This document shows, in pieces, positions 28,101 to 43,100 of a stretch of 64,000 nucleotides of DNA (position 1 is the first letter of the stretch; every line of letters starts with the position of its first letter). This DNA is from Antedon mediterranea (lineage: Eukaryota > Echinodermata > Crinoidea > Comatulida > Antedonidae). The position numbers were made by a program, and so were the translations under genes. The stretch covers positions 19,452,288 to 19,516,287 of the forward strand of contig NC_092676.1 in the NCBI RefSeq assembly GCF_964355755.1, given 5' to 3'. The notes below the pieces were generated by a model. The model made no database searches. It saw nothing but the letters and a program-made list of their open reading frames with translations, and was not told the DNA's origin.

Positions 28101-31100
28101 TTTGTTTAACAAATCATCAACATGCAATGCGAATGGCGCCAAATAACGCCTGCCATGTGATACATAATCAACCAATCACATGGCAAGGATATGCTTTTAA
28201 ACATGTTATACAGTATATAGACTTAAATGACATGAATCATAATAATAAATGTTATCATTATCATGACATATAATCAATAACAAAATTGATTGATGTATTT
28301 TTATGCGTTTAAAAAGCAAAAAAATATTATAGAAAGTCCTTCACCCTACAATGACTTACATTAGCTAAATAATTCTAACAATAAAATATGATAATTTAAT
28401 ATCTTTGTCCTTCTGTATTCTAGATTACAATGTGAAAATATTATATACTATCAGTTTCACTTCATAGATCGCTCCATCAAAGACCTACAAAAAAAAATTA
28501 AAATCGGCTATAAAATGATTTACAGAAAATTATAAGTTCATGTAAAGTCGTTTCTGTCATGAATTTGTTAACCTATTTATTAAAAGGTGATCATCAGATA
28601 CAAAGTCTTCTACAATTGATTGGCTAACTGCCACTAGTGGTTTCAACATTAATTCTATCGATCGCAATGCACAGCCCTCTGGACACTTTTTCGTTGATAT
28701 GTTATCCTCGGGATATAGAACATCTTTAATTGCAGATTCGAAGTATTGACCATGTTCTAACAGTTTTAATTGTTCTTATTGAAAAGAGAACTTTACCTAA
28801 CAAAAAAATGAATTTTAAGTTCAAGACTATAGTTCAAACATATGTTGTGCTTTTATGGTCTCTGTTCCTCATATTTTGACGATTTTGTGACATCAAGTGA
28901 TATGAGTGAATACATTAGGTTATTACATTGATTGAAGGTCAATCTAATAATACGTTTTTACATTCATTATTATACTTCTAGAATATAGAACAAATTTCCA
29001 AAGAATTAACGAAATATCAAACAATATTAAACTTTATTTTCCAACTTTAAACAGTTATGTCAAATAAATATATACCGTACTAACAATGTTCATATTGAAT
29101 TGTATGTAAAATGTTTCTGTTTTTTTAATTATTTTAGTGTTGTGAAAAGCTGTTTTAAAGTATTTTTGTACAACTTGTTATGTATCTTTTGGAGTAAAAG
29201 CAGTTAATCTGTTTGGGCTCTTTCATGTACTTGCTCCTCTTGTAAATTATGTACTTTTTAACTTACCGAATAAATAATATTATTGTATTCCACATTGTAA
29301 TGTTATACTGGTAGAGCTAAACAATCACCCAACGAGAGACTCTCAGGCCAGTCCCTTGGTAGAGATCTGCAAGGTGAATCTTTGTTTGTGAATGAAAATA
29401 GAAGATTAAAGGTTAATACATACTAAATGAGTAGCACATTTTTATGTTCAATTATGGAAATCTTACTTTGTAATTTATCTTTAACAATGGAAAGTGAAAG
29501 GATAAACTAAGGTCAGACAAAACCATTATGTTCCCATCAAATGAACATAAACTGGCTCTTAATTCCATTAAGTCCTGAGATTTTCACTTTGTTTACTTAA
29601 TATTAAAAATAAATTGCTTTTTATTGGGAATACTTATTTCACTGTTATAAATATAGTTTTATGTGTTCTTGCGAACAAAAGAAAGTGAACTAATACAACA
29701 AAGTTTACTGTTACAATTAAATTACGTAATGAGTACATTAGGATTGAATTGTACTGATGGTTTTTTACCGAAAAGTAAACAGAATTGTTTTCTTGTGACC
29801 TCATTGTTATTTGCTTTTGAGATTATGTCTGGAATTCATTCTCTTGACCAAACCACCATAATCTGCATTACCAATCTTTGTTGCCTGTTACTGTTAGCAT
29901 ATGATTTACATCCTTTGCCTGTCCTATGTCAATTTAAATGATTTCTTCTATGCTTCTGCATCTTTTTATTCTCTCTACTTGACCAAACCACTGTAATCTG
30001 CATTTACTAATCTTTGTAGCCTGTTACTGCAGTTACCTTATGATTTACATCCTTTGCCTGTCCAAATATAAATTTAAATGATTTCTTCTATGCTTCTGCA
30101 TCTTTTTATTCTCTCCACTTGACCAAACCACTGTAATCTGCATTTACTAATCTTTGTAGCCTGTTACTGCAGTTAGCTTATGATTTACATCCTTTGCCTG
30201 TCCAAATATAAATTTAAATGATTTCTTCTCTGCTTCTGCATCTTTTTATTCCCTCCACTTGACCAAACCACTGTAATCTGCATTTACCAATCTTTGTAGC
30301 CTGTTACTGCAGTTAGCTTATGATTTACATCCTTTGCCTGTCCAAATATAAATTTAAATGCTTTCTTCTATGCTTCTGCATCTTTTTATTCTCTCCATTT
30401 GATCAAACCACCGTAATCTGCATTTTCCAATCTTTGTACCTTGGCACTGCAGTAAATATATGATTTACATCCTTTGCCTGTCCAAATATAAATTTAAATG
30501 ATTTCTTCTATGCTTCTGCATCTTTCTTTTTATTCCCTTCACTTGACCAAACCACCGTAATCTGCATTTTCCAATCTTTGTACCTTGGCACTGCAGTAAA
30601 CATATGATTTACATCCTTTGCCTGTCCAAATATATATTTAAATGATTTCTTCTATGCTTCTGCATCTTTTTATTCCCTTCACTTGACCAAACAACCGTAA
30701 TCTGCATTTACCAATCTTTGTAGCCTGTTACTGCAGTTAGCTTATGATTTACATCCTTTGCCTGTCCAAATATAAATTTAAATGATTTCTTCTCTGCTTC
30801 TGCATCTTTTTATTCCCTCCACTTGACCAAACCACTGTAATCTGCATTTACCAATCTTTGTAGCCTGTTACTGCAGTTAGCTTATGATTTACATCCTTTG
30901 CCTGTCCAAATATAAATTTAAATGCTTTCTTCTATGCTTCTGCATCTTTTTATTCTCTCCATTTGATCAAACCACCGTAATCTGCATTTTCCAATCTTTG
31001 TACCTTGGCACTGCAGTAAATATATGATTTACATCCTTTGCCTGTCCAAATATAAATTTAAATGATTTCTTCTATGCTTCTGCATCTTTCTTTTTATTCC

Positions 31101-34100
31101 CTTCACTTGACCAAACCACCGTAATCTGCATTTTCCAATCTTTGTACCTTGGCACTGCAGTAAACATATGATTTACATCATTTGCCTGTCCAAATATATA
31201 TTTAAATGATTTCTTCTATGCTTCTGCATCTTTTTATTCCCTTCACTTGACCAAACAACCGTAATCTGCATTTACAAATCTTTGTAGCCTGTTACTGCAG
31301 TTAGCTTATGATTTACATCCTTTGCCTGTCCAAATATAAATTTAAATGCTTTCTTCTATGCTTCTGCATCTTTTTATTCTCTCCATTTGATCAAACCACC
31401 GTAATCTGCATTTTCCAATTTTTGTACCTTGGCACTGCAGTAAATATATGATTTACATCCTTTGCCTGTCCAAATATAAATTTAAATGATTTCTTCTATG
31501 CTTCTGCATCTTTTTATTCCCTTCACTTGACCAAACCACCGTAATCTACATTTACTAATCTTTGTACCTTGGCACTGCAGTTAGCTTATGATTTACATCC
31601 TTTGCCTGTCCAAATATAAATTTAAATGATTTCTTCTATGCTTCTGCATCTTTTTATTCCCTTCACTTGACCAAACCACCGTAATCTACATTTACCAATC
31701 TTTGTACCTTGGCACTGCAGTTAGCTTATGATTTACATCCTTTGCCTGTCCTAATGTCAATTAAATGATTTTTTCTATGCTTCTTCATCTTCTTATTCCC
31801 TTCACTTGACCAAACCACCATAATCTGCATTTACCAATCTTTGTAGCCTGTTACTGCAGTAAACATATGATTTACATCCTTTGCCTGTCCTAATATAAAT
31901 GTAAATGATTTCTTCTATGCTTCTGCATCTTTTTATTCCCTTCACTTGACCAAACCACCGTAATCTGCATTTATCAATCTTTGTTTCCTGTTACTGCAAT
32001 TAGCATATGATTTACATCCTTTGCCTGTCCTAATGTCAATTAAATGATTTTTTCTATGCTTCTTCATCTTCTTATTCCCTTCACTTGACCAAACCACCGT
32101 AATCTGCATTTTCCAATCTTTGTACCTTGGCACTGCAGTTAACATATGATTTACATACTTTGCCTGTCCTAATGTCAATTTAAATGATTTCTTCCATGCT
32201 TCTGCATCTTCTTATTCCCTTCACTTGACCAAACCACCGTAATCTGCATTTATCAATCTTTGTTTCCTGTTACTGCAATTAGCATATGATTTACATCCTT
32301 TGCCTGTCCTAATGTCAATTTAAATGATTTTTTCTCTGCTTCTGCATCTTTTTATTCTCTCCACTTGACCAAACCACCGTAATCTGCATTTTCCAATCTT
32401 TGTACCTTGGCACTGCAGTAAACATATGATTTACATCCTTTGCCTGTCCTAAGATAAATTTAAAAGATTTTTTCCATGCTTCTGCATTTTCCTTTTTATT
32501 CTCTCCAATTGACCAAACCACCGTAATCTGCATTTTCCAATCTTTATACCTTGGCACTGCAGTAAACATATGATTTACATCCTTTGCCTGTCCTAAGATA
32601 AATTTAAAAGATTTTTCCATGCTTCTGATTTTTCCCCGTCCGATTGTTCGTTTAGTTTTAAATTTCATTTGTGATAGGAAACAATTTGTTAATATTAATG
32701 GTGTTAAGTCAGAAATCGTAACCTCTGACACCGGTGTTCCTCAGGGTACTGTCAACGCACCTAAATTATATTCCTTGTATACGGCGGATTACAGATCTTT
32801 AAATGATGAGCTTTGCCCCGTTGTTAAATTCGCTGATGACACTAGTACTATTGGTCTCATAGTTTCAAACAATGATGAAAATTATCGTAGCGAAATACAA
32901 AGATTTGTTAAATTTTGTGACGATAATTATCTCCAAATAAATGCATCAAAAACAAAGGAGATGATCATTGATTTTAGGACTAAACATAAATTTAATTTTC
33001 AACCAATCACTATCAAAGGTAAAGAAATTGAAATTGTTGACCAGTACAAGTATCTAGGAATTGTTTTCAATGATAAACTGAGTTGGGGAGACCATATAGA
33101 CTTCATCAGCAAAAAATTAAGTCCCAGAATGTATTGTATGAGAACTTTATATAAATTTAACTCCTGTGATTTGATGTTACTTTCGTTCTATAGATCCGTT
33201 ATATGTAGTGTTTGGACGTATTGCCTCTCCTGTTGGGCTGGTAATGTTACCGGAGGGAATAAAGGACGCCTTGAAACTTTCATCCGTCGGGCTGGTAAAA
33301 TGATTGGTCTGGAACTGCCTTCCTTTACCGATGTGCACCTAGAACACCTCCAGAAAGATTTCGAACGCATTGAGTCGGATGCCTCTCATCCTCTCCACAA
33401 AGTGATCATAGACCAACTTAATCCAAGTGGTAGATTGAGGCTCCTCAGTGTGAAAACAAATCGATTTGCTAAATCCTTTATTCCCTCCGGTATCATCCAG
33501 TACAACAGGAAGTCAAGAAGATAATTTTATATTGTAATTTTTTAGATGTTTTTATATGAATGGTGTTATGCTATATTTGTTTTTATAGTGTTTTCTTTGT
33601 TATTATGACGAGCAATGAATTTCCTTTTTGAGAGGATCAATAAAAGTTATCTTATCTTATCTTATCTTATCTTCTGCATTTTCCTTTTTATTCTCTCCAC
33701 TTGACCAAACCACCGTAATCTGCATTTCCCAATCTTTGTACCTTGGCACTGCAGTAAACATATCATTTACATCCTTTGCCTGTCCTAAGATAAATTTAAA
33801 AGATTTTTTCCATGCTTCTGCATTTTCCTTTTTATTCTCTCCACTTGACCAAACCACCGTAATCTGCATTTTCCAATCTTTGTACCTTGGCACTGCAGTA
33901 AACATATCATTTACATCCTTTGCCTGTCCTAAGATAAATTTAAAAGATTTTTTCCATGCTTCTGCATTTTCCTTTTTATTCTCTCCACTTGACCAAACCA
34001 CCGTAATCTGCATTTCCCAATCTTTGTACCTTGGCACTGCAGTAAACATATGATTTACATCCTTTGCCTGTCCTAAGATAAATTTAAAAGATTTTTTCCA

Positions 34101-37100
34101 TGCTTCTTCATTTTCCTTTTTATTCTCTCCACTTGACCAAACCACCGTAATCTGCATTTCCCAATCTTTTGTACCTTGGCACTGCAGTAAACATATGATT
34201 TACATCCTTTGCCTGTCCAAATATAAATTTAAATGATTTCTTCTATGCTTCTGCATCTTCTTATTCCCTTCACTTGACCAAACCACCGTAATCTGCATTT
34301 TCCAATCTTTGTACCTTGGCACTGCAGTAAACATATGATTTACATCCTTTGCCTGTCCAAATTTAAATTTAAATGATTTCTTCTATGCTTCTGCATCTTT
34401 TTATCTCTCCACTTGACCAAACCAATGTAATCTGCATTTACTAATCTTTGTAGCCTGTTACTGCAGTTAGCATATGATTTACATCCTTTGCCTGTCCAAA
34501 TATAAATTTAAATGATTTCTTCTATGCTTCTGCATCTTTTTATTCTCTCCACTCGACCAAACCAATGTAATCTGCATTTACTAATCTTTGTAGCCTGTTA
34601 CTGCAGTTAGCGTATGATTTACATCCTTTGCCTGTCTTAATGTCAATTTAAATGATTTCTTCTATGCTTCTGCATCTTTTTATTCTTTCCACTTGACCAA
34701 ACCAATGTAATCTGCATTTACTAATCTTTGTAGCCTGTTACTGCAGTTAGCATATGATTTACATCCTTTGCCTGTCCAAATATAAATTTAAATGATTTCT
34801 TCTATGCTTCTGCATCTTTTTATTCTCTCCACTTGACCAAACCAATGTAATCTGCATTTACTAATCTTTGTAGCCTGTTACTGCAGTTAGCATATGATTT
34901 ACATCCTTTGCCTGTCCTAATGTCAATTTAAATGATTTCTTCTCTGCTTCTGCATCTTTTTATTCTCTCCACTTGACCAAACCAATGTAATCTGCATTTA
35001 CTAATCTTTGTAGCCTGTTACTGCAGTTAGCATATGATTTACATCCTTTGCCTGTCCAAATATAAATTTAAATGATTTCTTCTATGCTTCTGCATCTTTT
35101 TATTCTCTCCACTTGACCAAACCAATGTAATCTGCATTTACTAATCTTTGTAGGCTGTTACTGCAGTTAGCATATGATTTACATCCTTTGCCTGTCCTAA
35201 TGTCAATTTAAATGATTTCTTCTATGCTTCTGCATCTTTTTATTCTCTCCACTTGACCAAACCAATGTAATCTGCATTTACTAATCTTTGTAGCCTGTTA
35301 CTGCAGTTAGCATATGATTTACATCCTTTGCCTGTCCAAATATAAATTTAAATGATTTCTTCTATGCTTCTGCATCTTTTTATTCTCTCCACTTGACCAA
35401 ACCAATGTAATCTGCATTTACTAATCTTTGTAGCCTGTTACTGCAGTTAGCATATGATTTACATCCTTTGCCTGTCCAAATATAAATTTAAATTATTTCT
35501 TCTCTGCTTCTGCTTCTTTCTTCCTTCTCTTTTTCACTGTAACAGTGTAATCTACATTTATCATCATCATCATGCATCTTCTATTCTCTAGGTAGAATTA
35601 TTTGCATGAGGCACTATTATTAGCATAGTGTCTCATCAGTGTATTAAATAATAAAAAAAACTTTATCCACTAGATTTCAATGGGATAAAGTTGTTAAAAT
35701 CCCTGTATATATAATCTAGTTTTCTAATCCAGTTCAAAGAATTGCCTGATTGTATTTTAATAACCTTTATTATTTATTCTAGTTTACTAATCCAATCAAA
35801 GAAAACAGACCTATAAATATTGAACAGAATTTGTCTTTCAATGCCATTATTTATATTCTAGTCTATCAATAAATATTAAAGTACCTAATATTATTGAACT
35901 TAACTGTTTGATAAATGTAATATATAATAGCATATAATTTTTTGGGCTATTATTTTTTTTAATTCAAAATTACTTTAGTGAAACAAATCAAACAGCGTTT
36001 AATGTATTTTAATGTGTTTAATGTAGGCTTGACGTTGAAGTCTAAATAGAATCTTAGTATCATATCTGTCTACATTGCTGGTGTTGGAGCCACGTGGATT
36101 AGTTTCATTTTTTGACACATTAATTCTGCTTAAGTTAAAATTGCAAGCTTATGATAATTGCATTCATGTTTTGGTAAAGCATGATTAAAAATGTATTGTT
36201 TATATACAATTGTAACGTTAGGCTGGTTGACTAAGCTCTTCCTATTACAAATGGAGATATTTATTTTTTTTCTCTTTTTTTTTTTTTTTTTTGCTTTATT
36301 AAAAATCAACCAAAACACACGGAAAAATATCAAATTTATTTTAACTCTTTCTGTATTATTAAAAAAACACAAACATTATATTGATTGAGTAGTGTATTAC
36401 GATCTTCCTTTCCGTGACCTGTTTAAACAAGAAAAACTAAATGTATGTCTCATTTTTATCGTATTAGCTGACCTAATTCTTGTTTGTCATTCTATTTATG
36501 TACGTCAATTAAATTTACACAACATATAACATTGCCTGTATACATAATTTACATTACTATGTAATCTGAGATAGACTACGGACGCCTTTGTCATACAAAG
36601 GGCACGGTTGGTACCTTTTTGCACAAATGAGATTGATTGATTGATTATTGATTATTTGGAGATTCAGTCATTTCTAATTTGATTCTGCAAAGAGGCTAAT
36701 TTGTGTCATCATGACCGGATTCTATATGAAGATCTGTTTCTGTTGCGAAGAAATAACTGGTTAACTAGTGTATGAAAACTTGCTTCAATTCCCAATTCGC
36801 AGCAGAAACTGAACAAAACAAATATTTACTGGTTTAATGGTGTTCTCATTTGCAATAACACTGGTCCACCGGCCGGCGAATGGTCAGTTAAATGTGTGGC
36901 AGACAAGTTAAATACTCAGATTTTACTGTGAACAATTTTAACTGGCCAATTGTTCACAGTAAAATCTAACAAAGTATCATTCAATAATTTTACTCAATTC
37001 ACTTCTTCATGATTTCATTACAAAATCTCACACCTGAACTTTTGTACAAACATTATTTTGGTTGTTAATTGAAGGAGAGGGGAGGACCTGTAAAAATATG

Positions 37101-40100
37101 AATTTTACTGGTTCTCTTTTTAAAAAAAGCTGAATTGGTTTTAGAATTAACTGGTATTGTGATGCAGTACCGATGGGCCATCAATTTATTATTATTAGTG
37201 GGTATTGGTGGTTAACATGCCGTCCAATCCCAAGGTCTGGGGTTCAATACTGACCTAGTGTCGGGGTTGTAACCCGCGCGCATATCTACTGCATGGTTTA
37301 TCGATCTTGTAATTGGCGAATTTTTCATTGTCATTTTATTTTGTGCCTGCTTTGAAAACCAAATGGTAGATTCTGTAACTGAAAGCAAAAACCACATAAG
37401 TCTGCAACCGTTTCTAAGGTGCTGGATTTGTTCTTGTGCACCTCTCTCCACCTGTTAGTATGTTTTCCTATTGACCATTACTAAATATAAACATTAATTC
37501 TTTTCAGCATATTACTGATGAATGTGATAGAACATAGTCAGTCAGCTGCCTAATACATTTATAGTAGCCATATGGCCTAGATTAATGTTATGTTCCATTA
37601 AAGTTTATAACATTGATGTTCTTAACAATGTAGTACGGCGACATCCTTTCTGTTGCCATGCATGAACTTATGAAAATGTGATGTTTAGAATTTTACCATA
37701 CCCCCTCTATAATAGGAATGATGTAAACATTGTATTATTGCGCAGGCAAGTTTGAAGCTAGTGCATTTTTAACCATGTATCTTGAAGGGGTTTGTGTTGG
37801 TGTCTATGCATATTGACCACTGGCAGGAAATCATACTGACCATTGGTTGGTGTACTAGTATCCAAGAAATAAAATGTTCCTTAAGAAATTTCAACTGGTT
37901 TCCTTTCAGGTTCCTGACATTGGTTGTGGATTCATTATTATACAAATAATAAATGTTTACGAGTGCAATGGTAAAAAATGTGATGTAGCCATATGGGCAT
38001 GATGATGTCATTTTACTACCATATTTAAGCATTATCACTACCATATTTGGGAATATCACACTTTTTTTACTCTGAGTAAAGTAGATTAATATGAACAGCA
38101 TCAATTACCTGTAATAGTGTATCTAAACATTTGCACTACAAATATGCATCATTGCATATTATTTGTTTACTTTCATAATCTATTTTGAAACCAGAAACCA
38201 ATGTGTTCTATATTAATATCATCAGAATATTATATTATAATTCAAATTGTGTTTAGTGAAGATTGATAAAGTACAATAACATTTGCACTGTTGATGAGAA
38301 TATACCAGTATTTAAAAGCTGAACATCAAATTACTTTATATTATTAAGTTAAAAGTAGAACTACTGTCTATGCTTTACTTCTAAAGCCCTTTTCACATAG
38401 AATTGCGGCAATATCCCAGTAAAGCAAGCCGGTATTATTGCCGGTCTAGACCCATTCACACAGAAGGTAATATTACGGTAATTTTACCGTTTTCTGTGTG
38501 AAAGGCCACAGTGAAAAGGCGCAATATTTAAAGATTACTGTCTTCATAAAATAGAGGTCGATCGAACTTATTTAGAAAAAAAAATGGCGGGCACCGTCGA
38601 CAAAACATACCATGCACGCACATGTTTGCCACTATTAACTGCCCAACACCACTAATAACTGCCCGATCGTGATGGCCATTCTACAGAAACAAAATCTATT
38701 GGGCCTACAAATAGACGCGAATTTAATTATCAGAAGCTGTTATGAGCTAGCACCAGGTGCGCGCACCGGAGGATGTTTCTGCTAGAACTATGCTAACTAG
38801 GGCCTAGGCTTACGTACGTTACAGCAATTAGTTAAATAATCTTTGGACCAATCTGTTATATTTTTATTATTATTGACCGTATTCTTCCATTGTACTATTT
38901 ACACACTAACCTAAAAAAATGAATATTATATATCTAATAATTTGGCCTAAAATAATCCTAATTGCAATACCAGAATATTTTTCTCATGGCCAGTGCCTTT
39001 TATGAGACTTAGTTTTGAAGGGTTGGGTGCAAGGCATATTCTTTTTTCGTGTTAAAAAAAAATTTACAAAAGTTTGTTCAAACAGAAGCTTCAGCAAGTG
39101 ATTCAAAGACAGAGCTTACCCATATATGGACATGATTGTGTCATATCACTATCATATTTGGGCATATCACCACCATATTTGGACAACACGTCAAACTAGT
39201 TAAGTCCATTCCAGCTGACTCCCACAGCATAGAGAAAATAGAACTATACCATATTTCCATGACTGTAATATTTTAAGAACATAAATAATTTTAATGTTGA
39301 CATGATTGTTTCCAAAATTACTACTAATAGTATTTCTGTTTTAAAAGTCTTTAAAATGGACCTGAAATGGAATTTCGATTTTCAAGAAATTCACACATGT
39401 TATTTAAATGTATCAAATTAACACAAAACCACACAAATAAAAACAAAATGTATAGTATTTTGAGTAAAAACGAAATTTTAAGATACCATGGTAAATTAGC
39501 GAAAATTACTCACGCCATTGCAATATTCTATTTCAACGGCCGTCGGAAGCCTCTATATTCACGACGTCACATATACATACGATGATATCGAGAGCGTGTA
39601 TGCCGCCCGATAGTCAGTGAATGATCGACGGCCTGGAAAGATACGCGAAGCGTTGACACTAATACTAATTTATTCAATATCTAATGTTGTTGAAATATAG
39701 GTCCCTAAAATATACTTCGTTTGTTCTAAAACCCGAATTTAGAAGGCCTACCTCCCAAACCTTTACTAGGCCTAGGCCCCCAATCCAGAGCGCGGAGTCG
39801 ATCCACCACCCACATCATGCGGCGAGGCTCCGTTTCATGTGTATCCAAGGACCAAAGCGATATCAACAACTTGCTGCGCTCATTGTCAAGCCAAAGTAAA
39901 ATATGAATAAAATTCGTTTTCGAACTGCCTGATTCGTGACAAATAAATTATCATCTCATATTACTAATTTAATTCTGCTATTAACTAAAAACTAAAGAAA
40001 CTAACACATTTTAGCAGTATAAATTACGAACGATATACAAAATACACGAACGGAAAATATGGATACGCATCATTGCGCACGGAGCTGTATCCCGGACAAC

Positions 40101-43100
40101 GTTGCCAGGCCAACTTCGGTATTCGGTAAGTGACGTCACCCGCGAATTTTTTTGATTTTCAAATGGGCTTTCCCCAAAAGGGCCAATTTATATTTTGTAA
40201 CAATATACATTCTAGCAACACCTAATAGCCCCCAAAACATCATTCTAAAATGAAAAAAATCGAAAATCCATTTCAGGTCCATTTTAAAAGGATTTGTTAG
40301 TTAAAATCAAAATATTGAATTAATATGAAATCCTCTACCACCTTTTGGATGGCATCCATTTACAGATTATTTTTAAAGAAAAATAATCGCAGAAAAAGAT
40401 TTTAATGAATTATTTATTTCAAGTACAAAAAAACCTTTATACAAGCATCCATCGTCGTAGGTTGGCCATCGCAACCGCTTTAGCCGTTAGCAAAAGGAAC
40501 TAAGTTAAAAAATGAAAATCAGTGCCTACCACCTTTTGGATGGCTTCTAATTGCATTTTATTTTTAGAGCAAAAATAATCATAGAAAGATTTTAATGAAT
40601 TATGTATTTTTAGTACAAAAAACCTTTATACTTGGCATCCATCGTCGTAGGTCGGCCATCGCAACCTTTTTAGCCGACAGCAAAAGGAACTATAAGTTTA
40701 AAAATGAAAATCAGTGCCTAAGGGCTTCACTTTACAGGTTAGGTCAATAAATATATATTCCTAAGCAGTTCTATAATCAACCTACTTTTGCATTTAAGTC
40801 AGATGTGATAATAAAAGTGATTTACCGCATGGTTATCAGAAATTGAAATGTATTTCATAAAGTATTACCTTATACAGTACTACCTTTCTGTTTCAGCTTA
40901 CTTTTTCCTTTTTTTGCCGAACCTTTATAATATTGTGCTTTTTGGGAAATTAATGCAAAGTTCTTACAATGCCGACAATGTCAGGCAAATTGTAGTGGCA
41001 TTTGATAATAAAATAGAAAGCATGTAATGGATAGCAAAAAAGAAGAGGGTTGCTGCTCCTTGTTTCAGTGTTAAATATAGGTTGCTTTTCAATAGAAATG
41101 AATACTTTTGAGACATAGTTATGTTATGGTTAATATTATTGAATTCAAACAGATGGTTTGCTCATTTTTATATTGGAGAAATATAGGTTCCTTTTTAATA
41201 ATATCCACTTTTTGCAATCATGGTTTTTAAACAATTTAAATCAAGCTTTTTTTTTTTCATATGTGTAAATGTAGGTTCTTTCTCAATAAAAACCAATTCA
41301 GGCAACCAGGAAAAGATGCAAGAAAGTACAGTTTTGTATCTTTTTCTGTATGTAAATGTTGGTTCTTCCTCAAAAACAACCTCTTTTGGTTATCATGGTT
41401 ATAAGTAAAGATTTAAAAAAATCTACTTTCCGTATGCAATTATAGGTTGTTCCTCAATAAGAACCACTTCTGGCAAGATATAATGTTTTCTATTATTATT
41501 TTTCAGACAATTTTTGATGCATTTCCCATATTTTATTTTTGTATGTAAAAGGTTCTTCCTCAATAACAACAACTTCTGCCAATCAGAGGTACCAATGGTA
41601 TCATATTTTCCAGAAAATTTTTTATCCTTTTTTCCATATTTTCCAGAAAAATTTTCATCTTTTTTTCAGATTTTTCAGACAATGATTATATATTTTTAAA
41701 ATATTTTCCAGATAATTGTTTATCAATAGAGAAAGGACCATTTTTCATATTTTTTTTTAGGTTCTTCCTCAATAACAACCACTTCTAGCTACCAGGTTTT
41801 AAGTACAGAAGAAAAGACAACGTTTATCATTTTTTAATATAAATATAGGTTTCTTCTCAACAACAACATTTCAACTATTTCTATTATCCACATTTAAGTA
41901 ATATACAAGAAAAAGAACTCTTCTAAATATAGGTTCTTCCTCAATAACAACCACTTTTGGGGATCTAAGTAGGAGCAAGAAAGTATACAAAAAGAATATT
42001 ATGGAAACCATATCATTCACCAGGTTTTAGTTTAGATTTTTGAAAAAAATATTCCATCTTTTTGTATTGTTTGTATACATAGGTTCCTCTTTATTATCAA
42101 CCACCTCTGATACCAGGTAATAGAGGAAGAAGGTGAAGAAGATTTGTACATTTTTAATCAAACCTCCGCCCATTCCCTCCACTTCCTCTCCCCGAGCATT
42201 AAAGCAAAATTTAATAGTACCCAGCATGTTACTCCCATATCCCAATTAAAACAACCTCCGTTCAAAACTCTTACAACTGGCCTGAATCTTCTTTTAATTG
42301 ATTGGACCACCCTTGTTAAAATTGTGAATAAATGAATAAAGTTCTAATTAAAGCGGATATTGACTCTTGCCATGAGCAAAAAAAGTTTGGGAAAGAACAA
42401 ATATTGTTACCTCTGGGTGAACTATTTATAAACTGCAAATTACATACTATAATTGTATAGTATATAGTATTAAATTATGTATGTAAAAATCAAACTATCC
42501 TTCAGTGAAGTGAAAGTGAAACTACATTGGTAATAATTATATATGAACATTAACGGAAGAGTAAAGGGGTTTGATTTAAAATGCATAGATAGTCCTCCTA
42601 AGGGATCGAATCCAGTGTGCTGTGACAGATAGATGGCAAGACTGTTGAGCCTACCGTTCTTGTAGGCCGTCACTACTTAATCTTGTTGTTTGTCACCCCG
42701 GAGGACATCTTTAATGATTCAAGGTCCAAAGATATACGGATATCTATCGGTACCATGGATTTACTTTCAATCGATACTGATTTGTGTGTATGAATTGCCG
42801 ACAGTCTGTCTCATTTAGATAACATTACAGTCAACTAATGTATTTTTACATTAAATCAATCCAGTGTAGTGTACAGTTCTTGGTATTAATGTAAAGCTCA
42901 TCTTGATTGTCGTTTCATTTAGCTTATCCCGCCTCATTGATTTACATTGTTTATCGGTTTTGTTGTGTTTTCTCAAATTAAGAACAGTAACCACCAGTGT
43001 GTGTTGTTGGTGCTAAGATTCATTTTTATATAAGATACATGTGTTCACATGCAATAAGAGCCTGTGTACGCTGATGTACCTCCGATATAACGCTGATGTA

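Larger units (their letters stand above)
29835..35515. repeat. ~140-bp satellite array, about 33 monomers, with a LINE insertion
   Basis: The monomer contains TGATTTACATCCTTTGCCTG, TTCTATGCTTCTGCATC, CTTGACCAAACCAC and GTAATCTGCATTTACCAATC. Spacing is 139-144 bp: mostly 140, but exactly 144 in the block 33710-34140. Higher-order order is visible: a four-monomer block near 30421 reappears at 30985 (564 bp apart), and from 34490 to 35475 variants CCAAATATAAA and CCTAATGTCAA mostly alternate (280-bp dimers). Interrupted at 32628-33670. Confidence 0.95.

Noticed and set aside
29835-35515. Possible CRISPR-like array
   Set aside because: The whole ~140-bp monomer is conserved; there are no short repeats with unique spacers, and the context is a metazoan intron.
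39684-39899. 71-codon plus-strand frame in the TTAA-flanked element
   Set aside because: Considered as a transposase remnant, but no catalytic or DNA-binding motif is visible.
42590-42680. Possible tRNA-like sequence on the minus strand
   Set aside because: A B-box-like GGATTCGATCCC is present, but no convincing A-box or foldable cloverleaf.
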